From Rhizobiales bacterium GAS188 (GTDB taxonomy: Bacteria > Pseudomonadota > Alphaproteobacteria > Rhizobiales > Beijerinckiaceae), in assembly GCA_900104855.1 (NCBI GenBank), contig FNSS01000001.1, positions 4,092,001-4,156,000 on the forward strand: 64,000 bases of DNA. Reading direction: 5' to 3'. Both the position numbers and the translations under genes were made by a program. Below, piece by piece: positions 9,352 through 17,462 of the stretch. The notes beneath the pieces were generated by a model. The model was given only the letters and a program-made list of their open reading frames with translations, searched no databases and was not told the origin of the DNA. Position 1 is the first letter of the stretch; each line of letters starts with the position of its first letter.

Positions 9352-10365
9352 ATGAGCTGGAAGCAGGAAACGGGCGAATTCAGGCTTGGCGAATTCACGG
9401 TCGCGAAAGGCGGCGCGATCGACGACGCGAAGCTCGTCTGGCAGAGCCACGGCACGCTGAATGCCGCGCGCGACAACCTCATCCTCTATCCCAGCAGCTA
9501 CAGCGCCCAGCATCAGGACATGTCCTGGCTGATCGGCCCTGACGGCATCCTCGACCCGACAAGCTGGTTCATCGTCAGCGCGAACATGTTCTCGAACGGG
9601 CTCTCCTCGAGTGCCGCCGACACGCCGAATTATCCGCCGCTGGTCACGGTCGCCGACAATGTCGTGGCGCAGCATCGGCTGGTGACGGAGCATTTCGGCG
9701 TCGAGCGGCTTGCCGCCGTCTACGGCTTCTCGATGGGTGCCATGCAGGCCTACCATTGGGCGGCGTTGTTCCCCGCAATGGTCGCGCGCGCCATCGTCGT
9801 CTGCGGCAGCGCCCGGACGGCGCCGCACAACAAGGTCTTCCTGTCCGGGCTGTTGCGCACCCTCGAGGCCGCGCCCGAGCATCAGGGCGGGGGGCGCTTT
9901 GCGAGCGAACCGAGGCTCGCCGTGAAGGCCTTCGGCCATATCTATGCCGGCTGGGGCCTGAGCCAGGATTTCTACCGCGCCGATCTGCACCGCACGGCCT
10001 TGGGAGCTCCAGACCTCGAAACCTTCATCAAGACCGATTGGGCCGATCGCTTCGCTCAGCGCCGCGCCGCCAATCTCTATGCGCAGGCGCTCGCCTGGTA
10101 TCACGGCGACATCAGCGACAACGCGCTCTACGCGGGCGATCTGCCCCGCGCGCTCGGCGCCATCAGGGCGAAAGTCCTGCTTATGCCCAGCGAGACGGAT
10201 CTCTATTTCCGGGTGGCCGACAATGAAGCCGAGCTGAAGCATCTGAAGACTGGGGCTCTGAAGGTGATCCCGAGCGTCTGGGGCCACCGCGCCGGCAATC
10301 CCAGCACCAATGCGGCGGATGCCGCGTTCCTCAAAGGTGCCGTGCGCGACTGGCTGGCGAAGTAG
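9352..10365 (+). CDS. Alpha/beta hydrolase, MetX (homoserine O-acyltransferase)-like
   Basis: A 337-residue alpha/beta-hydrolase. The nucleophile Ser127 is in GFSMGAMQ; an acidic residue in MPSETDLYF and a late His in VWGHRAGNP complete the triad pattern. The layout (LVWQSHGTLN, SANMFSNG) follows the MetX group, but it lacks the surroundings of the true metX found at 45.1 kb, so it is probably a paralogue acting as acyltransferase or esterase on another substrate. The ATG at 9352 with GAGGACCGAAGAG upstream is chosen over the upstream in-frame start at 9277, whose extra 25 residues have no homology. Confidence 0.75.
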   Translation: MSWKQETGEFRLGEFTVAKGGAIDDAKLVWQSHGTLNAARDNLILYPSSYSAQHQDMSWLIGPDGILDPTSWFIVSANMFSNGLSSSAADTPNYPPLVTVADNVVAQHRLVTEHFGVERLAAVYGFSMGAMQAYHWAALFPAMVARAIVVCGSARTAPHNKVFLSGLLRTLEAAPEHQGGGRFASEPRLAVKAFGHIYAGWGLSQDFYRADLHRTALGAPDLETFIKTDWADRFAQRRAANLYAQALAWYHGDISDNALYAGDLPRALGAIRAKVLLMPSETDLYFRVADNEAELKHLKTGALKVIPSVWGHRAGNPSTNAADAAFLKGAVRDWLAK

Positions 10366-10378
10366 GGGCGACCGCCCT

Positions 10379-10465
10379 GGGACCGCGGGCGTCTCGCTCG
10401 CCCTGCGAACGTCGAGGGCTGCACGCCGGGAAAAGGAGCGACCGAGACGGTCGCGATCCCAGGGC
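10379..10465. repeat. Dispersed GGGACCGC repeat, locus 2
   Basis: A complete copy, starting GGGACCGCGGGCGTCTCGC and ending GAGACGGTCGCGATCCCAGGGC, between the convergent MetX-like and dehydrogenase genes. Its ends are inverted with one change (GGGACCGC/GCGATCCC). Confidence 0.85.
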
Positions 10466-10484
10466 ATCCGCCCCTGTCGTCGTC

Positions 10485-11462
10485 CTAAACCGAGCTTGGC
10501 CTGACGACGTTGACGCAGGCCTCTCCGCGCGCGCGGCGCATGACATTATCGGCGATCGTCCTCTGGCGGCGACGGATCGTGCCATGCGTCCAGCCGGACA
10601 TATGGGGCGTCATGATCAGGTTCCGCAATTCGTGAAACGGCAGCGCCGACGGGAGAATCTCTGCCTGCTCCAGCCCCGGATAACGGTACCAGGTGTCGAT
10701 GATGGCACCGGCGATGCGTTCGTTGCGCAGGGCGTCGTATAGAGCTTTTTCGTCGATCGTCGGCCCGCGACCGACATTGAGAATAACGGCACTTTGCCGC
10801 ATCGAAGCGAATGCCTCCGCTCCGACGATGCCCTGCGTCTCGGGCGTCAAGGGAACGGAGACGACAATGAAGTCCGCCGTCCCCCAGAACTCGGTCAGAT
10901 CGTCGAGCGTGAAAGAGCGATCGACCAACTGGGAGGTGATCGGGCTGCGGTTGGCGACATGGACATTCATCTCGAATGCCTTGGCACGGGCAGCGATCGC
11001 CTTGCCGATATGCCCGAACCCGAGGAGTCCGATCGTCTTTCCGGCAATCTCCTCATGGGCCCGCTCGGGCGCCCCCGCCCAATAGGCCCAATCGCGGTTG
11101 CGCAAGCGGCGGTCGGCATCGATCAGCGGGACATGGCGGCTAAGAAGCGCCGCCATGACATATTCGGCGATCGCCTGCTCGTGTCCGAAGCAGTTGCAGA
11201 CGACGGCGGACGGCGGAAGGGCGGCGAAGTCCACGGCGTCGTAGCCGGCTCCCGGAACATGAAACAGTCGCAGGCGCTCCGGATGGGGCAGGCTTGCGTC
11301 GTATTTCGTCCCGACGACGACATTCGCCGCCGCATAGGTCTTCCGGTCGGCGGCGCTCGCCAGAACGTCGGAGAGGACGATCACATCCGCCGGAAGATCG
11401 AGGAGATCCGAAAAGCCGCCGCTGAACGAGGCCGCATTCTCTCCGTGGAAGACGATGACCAT
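10485..11462 (-). CDS. D-isomer-specific 2-hydroxyacid dehydrogenase
   Basis: A 325-residue NAD(P)-dependent dehydrogenase. The Rossmann motif GLLGFGHIGK is near residues 144-153, the catalytic Arg is in LNVGRG, and the catalytic His is in MTPHMSGW. The usual acidic residue region reads GAIIDTWYRYP rather than ALDVFEEEP, so this is a divergent subgroup. It lies downstream of the GntR gene on the same strand, separated by 73 bases of tandem repeats, and probably takes part in the sugar-acid pathway encoded across the divergent promoter, for example by reducing a 2-keto acid. The substrate is not determinable. Confidence 0.8.
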   Translation of the reverse strand: MVIVFHGENAASFSGGFSDLLDLPADVIVLSDVLASAADRKTYAAANVVVGTKYDASLPHPERLRLFHVPGAGYDAVDFAALPPSAVVCNCFGHEQAIAEYVMAALLSRHVPLIDADRRLRNRDWAYWAGAPERAHEEIAGKTIGLLGFGHIGKAIAARAKAFEMNVHVANRSPITSQLVDRSFTLDDLTEFWGTADFIVVSVPLTPETQGIVGAEAFASMRQSAVILNVGRGPTIDEKALYDALRNERIAGAIIDTWYRYPGLEQAEILPSALPFHELRNLIMTPHMSGWTHGTIRRRQRTIADNVMRRARGEACVNVVRPSSV

Positions 11463-11478
11463 CGGATATCCTCAGGCT

Positions 11479-11546
11479 GCGGAATCATGGGTTGGGCGGA
11501 ATCGCGGGTTAGGCGGAATCACGGGTTAGGCGGAATCACGGGTTAG
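11479..11546. repeat. Four tandem copies of a 17-base unit overlapping the GntR gene end
   Basis: The unit is GCGGAATCACGGGTTAG. Copies start at 11479, 11496, 11513 and 11530; the last two are identical and the first two carry one to three changes. The copy at 11530-11546 contains the stop codon and last codons (Val-Pro-Asn-Pro) of the GntR gene. The others fill the spacer before the dehydrogenase gene. Confidence 0.9.
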
Positions 11547-12327
11547 GAACGAGCAGCTCGAGGCTGCAATCGAGAAGGGCAGGATCGATCTCGCGCTCCA
11601 TCACGTCGAACATGGTGTCGACGAAATCCATGAGGGCGTCCGACGCGGCCATCGCCCGGTCGATATGGCGATTGGCGACCGCATTGAGCACTGCGAGATG
11701 GCAGTCGATGGTCATGTGCAGGCTGGCGCCGCTCTTCACCTGGCTGTGGTGAATCCAGCCGATCCGACGGAAGATCGTATGCAGGGGCCGCATCGTGTGC
11801 TCGAGGAAGGGTTCGCCGGCGGCGGCCAGAATGTATCTGTCGAGGCGCCGGTCGAACACGTTGAATTCGCCGACTGTCATGCTCGCCCGCTGCTCGCGGA
11901 GCAGACGTTCGAGGTGCAGGAACTGATTGCGGTGGGACGGACCTGACCGCTCGGCAGCCAGGCGGACGACAAATCGCTCGATGTCTCGCCTCAGGCGCAG
12001 CAGCACACGCTCCCTTGCGAGATCGATCGGCGCGATCTGAATGCCGTGCCGCGGACGCACGATCACCAGCGTGTCGGCCGCCAGGCGGCTGACCGCCTGA
12101 TGCACCGGCGTGCGGCTGAAGCCGGTGATCTCCTGCAGGTCCTGGATTGCCAGCAGGCGGCCAGGCTTCAATTCGCAATTGATGATCAGCTCCTCGAGGC
12201 GCTCATAGGCGAGCTCGAAGAGGTTCATGCTGTTGCGACGCGGAGATTTGCTGCTTGCTAGAGACTTGCCACCCGAGGCGTCGCCGACCTTGACGAGTTT
12301 CGGGCGTGTTTGCCCACGCGCGGCCAT
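11536..12327 (-). CDS. GntR-family transcriptional regulator (FCD/FadR subfamily)
   Basis: A 263-residue regulator with an N-terminal winged HTH (about residues 38-100: YERLEELIINCELKPG...FSRTPVHQAVSRL) and an all-helical FCD ligand domain after about residue 105. The His/Asp metal-site residues include those in SGASLHMTIDCHLAVLNA. It begins with an extra, basic N-terminal tail of about 33 residues. AAGGAGG lies just before the ATG at 12325-12327. It is divergent from the enolase-idnO-idnD operon, with a TTGT(N8)ACAA palindrome between them. FCD regulators usually repress sugar-acid genes and release DNA on binding the substrate. Confidence 0.9.
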   Translation of the reverse strand: MAARGQTRPKLVKVGDASGGKSLASSKSPRRNSMNLFELAYERLEELIINCELKPGRLLAIQDLQEITGFSRTPVHQAVSRLAADTLVIVRPRHGIQIAPIDLARERVLLRLRRDIERFVVRLAAERSGPSHRNQFLHLERLLREQRASMTVGEFNVFDRRLDRYILAAAGEPFLEHTMRPLHTIFRRIGWIHHSQVKSGASLHMTIDCHLAVLNAVANRHIDRAMAASDALMDFVDTMFDVMEREIDPALLDCSLELLVPNP

Positions 12328-12388
12328 GCGCTCCTCCTTGAGCTTTTTGCCTAAGCTCTGCGTCCAGTCTGGAATCTTCTAAAACATG

Positions 12389-12404
12389 TTGTGATATTTT
12401 ACAA
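12389..12404. promoter_or_regulatory. Probable GntR operator, enzyme operon
   Basis: TTGTGATATTTTACAA is an inverted repeat of the TTGT(N8)ACAA type bound by FCD-class GntR proteins. It lies 62 bases from the GntR start and 130 bases from the enolase-superfamily start, so it can serve both divergent promoters. The same 16 bases with one mismatch recur at 22930-22945 before the ABC transporter operon. Confidence 0.75.
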
Positions 12405-12533
12405 CTGGGATTATGGTCCCGAAGAAGTGAGAGATCGATGCGGCGGAACTGCGCGCCCGAGCAACCCGTGGCCCATGCCGCCGATGCCCCGATCGAACGC
12501 CGAGGCGAGCCCTCTTCAGCGAGAGACGAAAAG

Positions 12534-13733
12534 ATGAAGATTACATCCATCGAAACTCTGAGAACCGAGGAGTTCGCCAACGTCCTCTGGGTCCGCGTGC
12601 ATACCGATAGCGGGCTGATCGGCCTCGGCGAAACCTTTTACGGCGCAGGAGCGGTCGAGGCGCATATCCACGAGACGCTCGCGGGGCGCCTTCTCGGCCG
12701 CAACCCGTTGCATATCGAGGCCATCCACCGCGACATGGTCAATCTGCCGATGGCGCAATCCTCGACGGGCGCCGAGTACCGCGCAGCTTCGGCGGTCGAC
12801 ATCGCCCTGTGGGACATTTTCGGAAAGGTCTGCAACCAGCCGGTGCACCAGATGCTCGGGGGGCTCTGCCGGGACCGATTGCGCATCTACAACACCTGCG
12901 CGGGCTATCGCTATGTCCGTTCCACCGACATCAAGCCCGTCTCCAACTGGAATGTCGGCGAGGCCGCCGGTCCGTTCGAGGACCTGGACGGCTTCATGAA
13001 CCGTGCGGATGCGGTTGCGGAAAGCCTGCTCGAGAGCGGGATCACCGCGATGAAGATCTGGCCGTTCGATCCCGCCGCCATGCAGAACCAGGGCCTCTTC
13101 ATCTCGGCCGAGCAGATGAGAAACGCCATTCAGCCCTTCGAAAAGATCCGCAAGGCCGTCGGCGACAAGATGGAGATCATGGTGGAGTTCCACTCGCTGT
13201 GGAACCTCCCGACGGCCAAGAAGATCGCCAAGGCGCTCGAGCCCTATGCGCCGACCTGGTTCGAAGATCCGATCCGCATGAACTCGCCTCAGGCGCTCGC
13301 CGAATATGCGCGTTCGACCGATGTCTGGGTCTGCGCCAGCGAGACGCTCGGTTCGCGCTACCCCTACAAGGAGATGCTGGAGCGCGATGCGATGCACGTG
13401 GTCATGGTCGATCTGTGCTGGACGGGCGGGTTGACCGAGGGCCGCAAGATCGCGGCCCTGGCCGAAACCTGGCATCGCCCCTTCGCGCCGCATGATTGCA
13501 TCGGCCCGGTCGGATTCGCCGCGGCGGTGCACGCCTCCTTCAGCCAGCCCAACACGCTGATCCAGGAATCGGTGCGCGCCTTCTACACGGGTTGGTACAA
13601 GGAGCTGGTCACCGTGGTCCCGAGGATCAGTGACGGATACGTCTATCCGATGGAAGGCCCGGGCCTTGGGGTCGAGCTCCTGCCCGCGGTCTTCGACCGA
13701 TCCGATCTCAGCGTTCGCCGCTCGGCGGCTTGA
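12534..13733 (+). CDS. Enolase-superfamily enzyme (mandelate racemase/muconate lactonizing type), probable sugar-acid dehydratase
   Basis: A 399-residue enzyme with an N-terminal capping domain (about 1-125) and a beta/alpha barrel. Candidate catalytic residues are Lys174 (TAMKIWP), metal ligands Glu218 (MVEFHS), Glu244 (WFEDPI) and Glu270 (CASE), and the general acid/base His320 (APHDCIGP). The EFH motif at the first metal ligand resembles acid-sugar dehydratases. It is the first gene of an operon with idnO and idnD, which suggests dehydration of gluconate or a related acid. ATG 12534 (after GAGAGACGAAAAG) is preferred over the 32-codon longer frame from 12438. Confidence 0.8.
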   Translation: MKITSIETLRTEEFANVLWVRVHTDSGLIGLGETFYGAGAVEAHIHETLAGRLLGRNPLHIEAIHRDMVNLPMAQSSTGAEYRAASAVDIALWDIFGKVCNQPVHQMLGGLCRDRLRIYNTCAGYRYVRSTDIKPVSNWNVGEAAGPFEDLDGFMNRADAVAESLLESGITAMKIWPFDPAAMQNQGLFISAEQMRNAIQPFEKIRKAVGDKMEIMVEFHSLWNLPTAKKIAKALEPYAPTWFEDPIRMNSPQALAEYARSTDVWVCASETLGSRYPYKEMLERDAMHVVMVDLCWTGGLTEGRKIAALAETWHRPFAPHDCIGPVGFAAAVHASFSQPNTLIQESVRAFYTGWYKELVTVVPRISDGYVYPMEGPGLGVELLPAVFDRSDLSVRRSAA

Positions 13734-13743
13734 GGCATCCGCA

Positions 13744-14511
13744 ATGTCAGTCGATCTGTTCCGGCTCGAGGGGCGTACCGCCCTGATCACCGGCTCGTCG
13801 CGTGGCCTCGGCCGGGCCATGGCGGAAGGGCTCGCGGCGGCCGGCGCCGCGATCGTGCTCAACGGCACGAACGAAGCGCGATTATCCGCGGCAGCCGCAG
13901 AGATGCGCCGCGCCGGGCATTCGGTTCACGAGGCAAGCTTCGATGTCACGGACGAGGCGGCGATCCTTGCCGCGTTCGAGCGGTTCGATGCGGGCGGCCT
14001 CGAGATCGACATTCTCATCAACAATGCCGGCATCCAGTTGCGAAAGCCGATGGTCGAGCTGACGACCGCGGAGTGGCGAACCGTCATCGAAGCCAACCTC
14101 ACCAGCGCCTTCGTCATCGGTCGCGAGGCCGCGAAGCGCATGATCGCGCGTGGCCGCGGCAAGATCATCAATATCGGCTCGCTGACGAGCGAGCTCGCCC
14201 GCGCGACCGTCGCGCCCTACACTGTGGCCAAGGGCGGCATCAAGATGCTGACGCGGGCCATGGCGGCCGAATGGGCCGCTGACGGGATCCAGGCGAACGC
14301 CATCGGGCCGGGCTACATGCTCACCGACATGAACCAGGCACTCGTCGAGAACCCGACCTTCGATGCCTGGGTCAAGAGCCGGACGCCGGCGAAGCGCTGG
14401 GGTCGGCCCGAGGAACTGATCGGCACGGCCGTGTTCCTGGCCTCCTCCGCCTCGGACTATGTCAACGGCCAGATCATCTATGTCGATGGCGGCATGTTGG
14501 CCGTGCTCTGA
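13744..14511 (+). CDS. idnO: Gluconate 5-dehydrogenase-like short-chain dehydrogenase (IdnO type)
   Basis: A 255-residue classical SDR. It has TGSSRGLG for cofactor binding, NNAG, and the catalytic Ser146, Tyr159 and Lys163. The stretch SLTSELARATVAPYTVAKGG and the C-terminal FLASSASDYVNGQIIYVDGG track E. coli IdnO closely. IdnO reduces 5-keto-D-gluconate to D-gluconate with NADPH in L-idonate catabolism. The gene starts 10 bases after the enolase-type gene and is followed by idnD, so two successive steps of the pathway are encoded together. Substrate specificity is inferred. Confidence 0.8.
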   Translation: MSVDLFRLEGRTALITGSSRGLGRAMAEGLAAAGAAIVLNGTNEARLSAAAAEMRRAGHSVHEASFDVTDEAAILAAFERFDAGGLEIDILINNAGIQLRKPMVELTTAEWRTVIEANLTSAFVIGREAAKRMIARGRGKIINIGSLTSELARATVAPYTVAKGGIKMLTRAMAAEWAADGIQANAIGPGYMLTDMNQALVENPTFDAWVKSRTPAKRWGRPEELIGTAVFLASSASDYVNGQIIYVDGGMLAVL

Positions 14512-14569
14512 GCCGATACGCCTCGACCGGCACGCAAAGACTTCAATTCGGGCGAGCGAGGAAACAATC

Positions 14570-15601
14570 ATGCGCGGCGTCATCATTCATGCTCCAAAGG
14601 ACCTTCGCGTCGAGGAGATCGCGGCCGGGTCGCTTGGGCCCAGCGACGTTCGGGTCCGCATCGAAGCCGGCGGCATCTGCGGCTCCGATCTGCACTATTA
14701 CCACCATGGCGGCTTCGGGACCGTCCGGATAAGGGAGCCGATGGCGCTCGGTCATGAGATTGCCGGCACGATCGATGAGGTCGGCGGCGAGGTTTCGCGG
14801 CTCTCGCCCGGGATGCGGATCGCGGTCAATCCGAGCCGGCCCTGCGATGAATGCCGCTATTGCCGCATGGGACTGCGCAATCAGTGCCTCGACATGCGCT
14901 TCATGGGCAGCGCCATGCGGTTTCCCCATGTCCAGGGGGGATTTCGCGAGAGTGTCATCGTGGATGAAAGCCAGGTCATCCCGATCAGCCCGACCATGAC
15001 GATGGCGGAGGCCGCAATGGCCGAGCCGCTGGCGGTCTGCCTGCATGCGGCTCGCCAGGCCGGCTCGCTCGTTGGAGCGCGCGTGCTCGTGACCGGCTGC
15101 GGTCCGATCGGGTCTCTCGCAGTGCTGGCGGCGCGCTATAGCGGGGCAACGGAGATCGTTGCGACCGACATTGCGGCCTATCCATTGTCGATCGCCAAGC
15201 GACTGGGTGCGTCGCGCACCATCAACATTGCCGAGGAGCCGCAGGCGCTTACCCCCTACGCACAGCACAAGGGATCGTTCGACGTGCTGTTCGAGGCTTC
15301 GGGCAACCAGGCCGCGCTTCGTGGCGCGCTCGATGTCGTCCGTGCGGGCGGGATCATCGTCCAGCTCGGGCTCGGCGGCGAGATGACATTGCCGATCAAC
15401 GTCATCGTGACAAAGGAGATCCAGCTGCGGGGCAGCTTTCGCTTCGACGAGGAGTTCCGCCTCGCCGTCGATCTCATGGGACAGGGCCTGGTCGACGTGA
15501 AGCCTCTGCTCAGCGAGACGCTCCCGTTCGAGCGCGCCGTGGATGCCTTCGAGCTGGCCTCCGATCGTTCGCGCGCCATGAAGGTCCAGCTCGCCTTCTA
15601 A
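14570..15601 (+). CDS. idnD: L-idonate 5-dehydrogenase-like zinc alcohol dehydrogenase
   Basis: 343 residues, the same length as E. coli IdnD. Catalytic zinc ligands are Cys37 (GGICGSD) and His62-Glu63 (LGHE); structural zinc cysteines are 92, 95, 98 and 106. The block NPSRPCDECRYC and the segment FMGSAMRFPHVQGGF are specific marks of the IdnD group. The Rossmann motif is GCGPIG near residue 178. It would oxidise L-idonate to 5-keto-D-gluconate for IdnO. SD GAGCGAGG lies before ATG 14570. This is the last gene of the operon; a gene on the opposite strand follows directly. Confidence 0.82.
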   Translation: MRGVIIHAPKDLRVEEIAAGSLGPSDVRVRIEAGGICGSDLHYYHHGGFGTVRIREPMALGHEIAGTIDEVGGEVSRLSPGMRIAVNPSRPCDECRYCRMGLRNQCLDMRFMGSAMRFPHVQGGFRESVIVDESQVIPISPTMTMAEAAMAEPLAVCLHAARQAGSLVGARVLVTGCGPIGSLAVLAARYSGATEIVATDIAAYPLSIAKRLGASRTINIAEEPQALTPYAQHKGSFDVLFEASGNQAALRGALDVVRAGGIIVQLGLGGEMTLPINVIVTKEIQLRGSFRFDEEFRLAVDLMGQGLVDVKPLLSETLPFERAVDAFELASDRSRAMKVQLAF

Positions 15602-15628
15602 CCGATCAGCGGACGTTGCGCGGGGGCG

Positions 15629-16303
15629 TCAGCACGGTTCGGTGTCCTCGAGTTGCGAGAACCGCACCTGCAGGATCTCCCTCATCGTCACCCTGCCATT
15701 GCCGTCTTTTTCGACGAGGACGAGTTGCTGCGCATCGGGCAGGCCGGCAGGAACCACCATTTTTCCACCAGCTTTCAACTGGTGGATCAGCGGCGCGGGA
15801 ATGAGGTCCGGAGCCGCTGTCGCGATCACCTTGTCGAACGGGGCGTGCTCGGACCAGCCATGATAGCCATTGGCAATCTTGAGCTCGATGTTGGTGCAGC
15901 CCTGCCGATGGAGCCGTTGCTTCGCCTGTCGTCCGAGCTCTTCGATGATTTCGATGCTGTACACCTTCCGAGCCAGCTGCGCGAGGATTGCGGCCTGATA
16001 GCCGAGACCGGTGCCGATCTCGAGGACAGCGTCATCGGCGCTGATATCAAGTAAATCCGTCATCAACGCGACAATAAATGGCTGCGAAATCGTTTTGTCG
16101 AAGCCGATCGGAAGTGGAATGTTGGCGTAGGCGTATAGCCGGAATTCGATTGGCACAAACTCATGTCGCGGAATCTTGCCCATAGCCGTCATCACTCGTT
16201 CGGCAAAGGCCGTCTTGCCGATCAAGTGACTCACGTGAACTGTCTCGGCGGAAATTTCCGCGAGCATATGTTGACGCAGGACCTCGAAATCTTCCGCACT
16301 CAT
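15629..16303 (-). CDS. pcm: Protein-L-isoaspartate O-methyltransferase
   Basis: A 224-residue methyltransferase that repairs isomerised aspartyl residues with S-adenosylmethionine. Motif I VLEIGTGLGYQAA, the preceding PLPIGFDKTISQPFIVALM segment (in place of the usual PLPIGHGQTISQP) and VIATAAPD are all recognisable. Start ATG 16301-16303 gives homology from the first helix; the frame continues upstream without likeness. The SD is weak. The gene lies between the idn enzymes and the importer of the same putative pathway, to which it has no evident link, and a tRNA-end-like scar lies 88 bases upstream. Confidence 0.85.
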   Translation of the reverse strand: MSAEDFEVLRQHMLAEISAETVHVSHLIGKTAFAERVMTAMGKIPRHEFVPIEFRLYAYANIPLPIGFDKTISQPFIVALMTDLLDISADDAVLEIGTGLGYQAAILAQLARKVYSIEIIEELGRQAKQRLHRQGCTNIELKIANGYHGWSEHAPFDKVIATAAPDLIPAPLIHQLKAGGKMVVPAGLPDAQQLVLVEKDGNGRVTMREILQVRFSQLEDTEPC

Positions 16304-16390
16304 TGTGCCATCCCCATGGTCACGACAGGGATACGTAGGGGCACCATACAACGTTGACCGGGTTGTCGGAAGGCAAGAGGATTGCATGGT

Positions 16391-16418
16391 GCAGGTTCGA
16401 AGCCCGCCATTCTGACCA
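16391..16418 (+). other. tRNA 3'-end-like remnant in a 370-base gap
   Basis: GCAGG-TTCGAAG-CCCGC resembles a tRNA T-arm (one A/C mismatch), followed by seven bases, A and an encoded CCA. No 5' acceptor or D arm is present, so it is at most a fragment such as integrative elements leave. The rest of the gap 16304-16673 shows no convincing gene or hairpin. Confidence 0.3.
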
Positions 16419-16673
16419 TCGGCAACATATGTGCACCTGGGGCAGTTCCGGGAAGAGCCCTTTGGCTTATCGACGGCGCACCATGCGAGAGCGTTCGCCG
16501 GGCAAGCCTGACGCGTCGCCGCCTGTCGCCCGCGCCCGATCGGAGCTTTGCGCGGGCCCTGCCGATCACCTGAGAAGATTTCTGACCCCGCACCGATGAT
16601 TTCCGCCCAGCTGCGCTGTCTTGATCAATGGGCGCGCCTGGATGGTCCAGCGGCCCGGACAGCGAGGTGATCC

Positions 16674-17420
16674 GTGGGATCGTTGCAAGGTCAGAATGTC
16701 GTCGTCGTCGGAGGTAGCCGGGGTGTCGGCCGCTCAATCGTAGAAGTCGCCCTGAGCGAGGGGGCGACAGTTCTCGCCGTCGCCCGCGGAGCAGCAGCCC
16801 TGACACAGCTCTCCAATGAGACGCCCGGCGTGAAAACCCTTGCGATCGACGCGACGATCGACTCCGCGCCCGATGCGGTTTTCGACGCCCTGAAGCCCGA
16901 CGTCCTGGTGATCTGCGCAGGCGCCCTTGCCCCCTCCGCGCCCGTACATGAACAGAGCTGGGAGGTCTTCTCCGCAAACTGGGAAATGGACGTCAAGGCG
17001 TCGTTCCTGTTTTGCAAGGCCGCCCTCCGAGGTCCGCTCAAGCCGGGGACCCGGGTTGTTCTGATCTCCAGTGGCGCAGCCTTGAGCGGGGGGCCACCGT
17101 TCTCCGGCGGCTATGCCGGCGCAAAACGCATGCAGATGTTCCTGGCCGGTCATAGCCAGAAGGAATCGGATCGGCTCGGCCTGGACCTGCGCTTCATGGC
17201 GCTTGCGCCCACTCGCATCATGCCAGGGACCGGCGTGGGTGAGGCCGGCATCGACGGCTATGCCACCTATTCGGGCATCCAGCCCGCAGACTTCCTCGCG
17301 GGCATGACCGATATGCAAACGCCGGCCGATGTGGGACGGGCGGTGGTTGCACTCGCCACCGGCCAATTGCAAGGTAGTTCCTTCGTTGTGAGCGGGAGCG
17401 GACTTGCGCCGGCGGCCTGA
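16674..17420 (+). CDS. Short-chain dehydrogenase/reductase
   Basis: A 248-residue SDR. Cofactor-binding VVGGSRGVGRS is at about residues 11-21, NAG is replaced by CAGA (ICAGALAPS), and catalytic Ser (ISSG) and YAGAK are present. The annotated start is GTG; no strong SD. It precedes the sigma factor gene by 42 bases on the same strand, so the two are probably one unit. The substrate is unknown. The replaced NNAG motif places it outside the classical reductases. Confidence 0.75.
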   Translation: MGSLQGQNVVVVGGSRGVGRSIVEVALSEGATVLAVARGAAALTQLSNETPGVKTLAIDATIDSAPDAVFDALKPDVLVICAGALAPSAPVHEQSWEVFSANWEMDVKASFLFCKAALRGPLKPGTRVVLISSGAALSGGPPFSGGYAGAKRMQMFLAGHSQKESDRLGLDLRFMALAPTRIMPGTGVGEAGIDGYATYSGIQPADFLAGMTDMQTPADVGRAVVALATGQLQGSSFVVSGSGLAPAA

Positions 17421-17462
17421 GGCGCGCGGAATGCAAGCCGAATTCAGCACGGCGGGCTCCGT

